Made by a program: the position numbers and the translations under genes. A DNA stretch of 22,873 nt, taken from the NCBI GenBank assembly GCA_910584865.1, contig CAJUCE010000051.1, positions 1 through 22,873 of the forward strand, given 5' to 3'. Under the pieces are notes generated by a model. That model did not search any database. It was not told the origin of the DNA and saw only the letters and a program-made list of their open reading frames with translations. The number at the start of each line of letters is the position of its first letter. The first letter of the stretch is position 1. Below, piece by piece: positions 22,484 to 22,873 of this stretch. The stretch is from an uncultured Acetatifactor sp. Its GTDB lineage: Bacteria; Bacillota; Clostridia; Lachnospirales; Lachnospiraceae.

Positions 22484-22873
22484 CTGCAGAACTGTCTCAC
22501 GGTTTCTAATATCCAGTTGGGAAACGTTGTCTCGGACACCTTCGGCAAATCTGCCCAGGCGATACTGGATAAAATTTTGGAAAATCCCTCAGATACTTCT
22601 TTTGACCTTGAACCCCTTGTTTTCAAAAGTTTGAAAAAGAAACTTCCTGAACTACGCGATGCCATTGACGGTTTCATCACCCCGCAGCAGGCTGGCAAAC
22701 TAAAAGTGATAAAAGGCCATTATAAAGACCTTGAATCCCGGAAAGCAGAGCTTGAAGAACTCATTCTTGCGCTCGCCGCTCCCTATTTTCCTTCGGCGAA
22801 ACACTTATGCTCATGGGTCGGACTTACGCCGACCAACAATGAAAGTGCAGGGAAGAAAAAATCTGTCCGGGTC
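22484..22873 (+). mobile_element. IS110-family transposase fragment (5'-truncated, internally deleted, runs off the end)
   Basis: From 22484 the frame is open to the window end (130 codons). It reads QNCLTVSNIQLGNVVSDTFG, then KSAQAILDKIL, LRDAIDGFITPQQAGKLKVI and ends CSWVGLTPTNNESAGKKKSV. This is the middle and start of the C-terminal Transposase_20 part of IS110 elements. The N-terminal DEDD catalytic domain is missing; a TAG stop (22481-22483) and the Rpn pseudogene precede it. LALAAPY jumps straight to FPSAKHLCSWVGLTP, where other IS110 proteins have about 30-40 further residues with the PGI helix-hairpin motif, so there is an in-frame internal deletion. It cannot encode a working transposase. 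Confidence 0.85.

Noticed and set aside
1..22873. CRISPR array, integron or toxin-antitoxin pair
   Set aside because: The two repeat arrays lack unique spacers of even length, and no cas, integrase or recognisable antitoxin gene is present.

Overview
The window looks like a chromosomal stretch from a Gram-positive, anaerobic gut clostridium, most likely Lachnospiraceae. This is inferred from near-consensus AGGAGG ribosome binding sites, moderate GC, a DegV protein, a LytTR-type/GHKL two-component pair, Uma2, DUF3892 and paired half-size ChrA proteins, and intracellular plant-glycan hydrolases. No species can be named from the sequence alone.

Layout. 1-176: tRNA-Cys and tRNA-Glu (minus) with their promoter near 311-339. 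457-766: a heavily deleted group II intron, with 5' end, reverse-transcriptase scraps, domain V and domain VI still visible, sitting behind the terminator of an L-fucose isomerase-family gene (812-2296). 2432-3497: Uma2 nuclease-family gene and a DUF3892 gene. 3515-5666 (minus): an EamA - ChrA - ChrA - GNAT operon with a strong promoter at 5722-5750. 5929-11071 (plus): a response regulator, a GHKL histidine kinase and two ABC exporter subunits; the first three look truncated or frameshifted. The two ABC genes are separated by 2.4 tandem copies of a 105-bp palindromic repeat. 11113-11392: a second, unrelated 71-bp hairpin repeat upstream of degV (11432-12268).

12467-20913 is a carbohydrate-utilisation locus: tandem-GH43, GH88 and GH127 genes in one minus-strand operon, an AraC regulator (plus) and a GH27 gene (minus). 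None of the four hydrolases has a visible signal peptide, so they should act in the cytoplasm on imported oligosaccharides, yet there is no sugar transporter in the window. The GH43 operon and the GH27 gene have almost the same promoter: TGGAAA, 17 bp, TATAAT, with a palindrome TTTCCATRGAAA over the -35. This makes them a probable two-operon regulon of the neighbouring AraC protein. A 49-residue small protein with its own promoter and terminator sits divergently from the regulator.

21372-22873: an MGMT (Ogt) gene whose 3' end is fused to a CPBP-protease remnant, a broken Rpn-type nuclease gene with a hairpin insertion, and the 5'-truncated, internally deleted start of an IS110-family transposase running off the end.

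A recurrent theme is gene debris: intron, cwlD-like, CPBP, Rpn and IS110 fragments, and truncated signalling and ABC genes, often fused to the 3' ends of intact genes. The clearest candidates for something undescribed are the two repeat families, the shared AraC-linked promoter module and the small protein.
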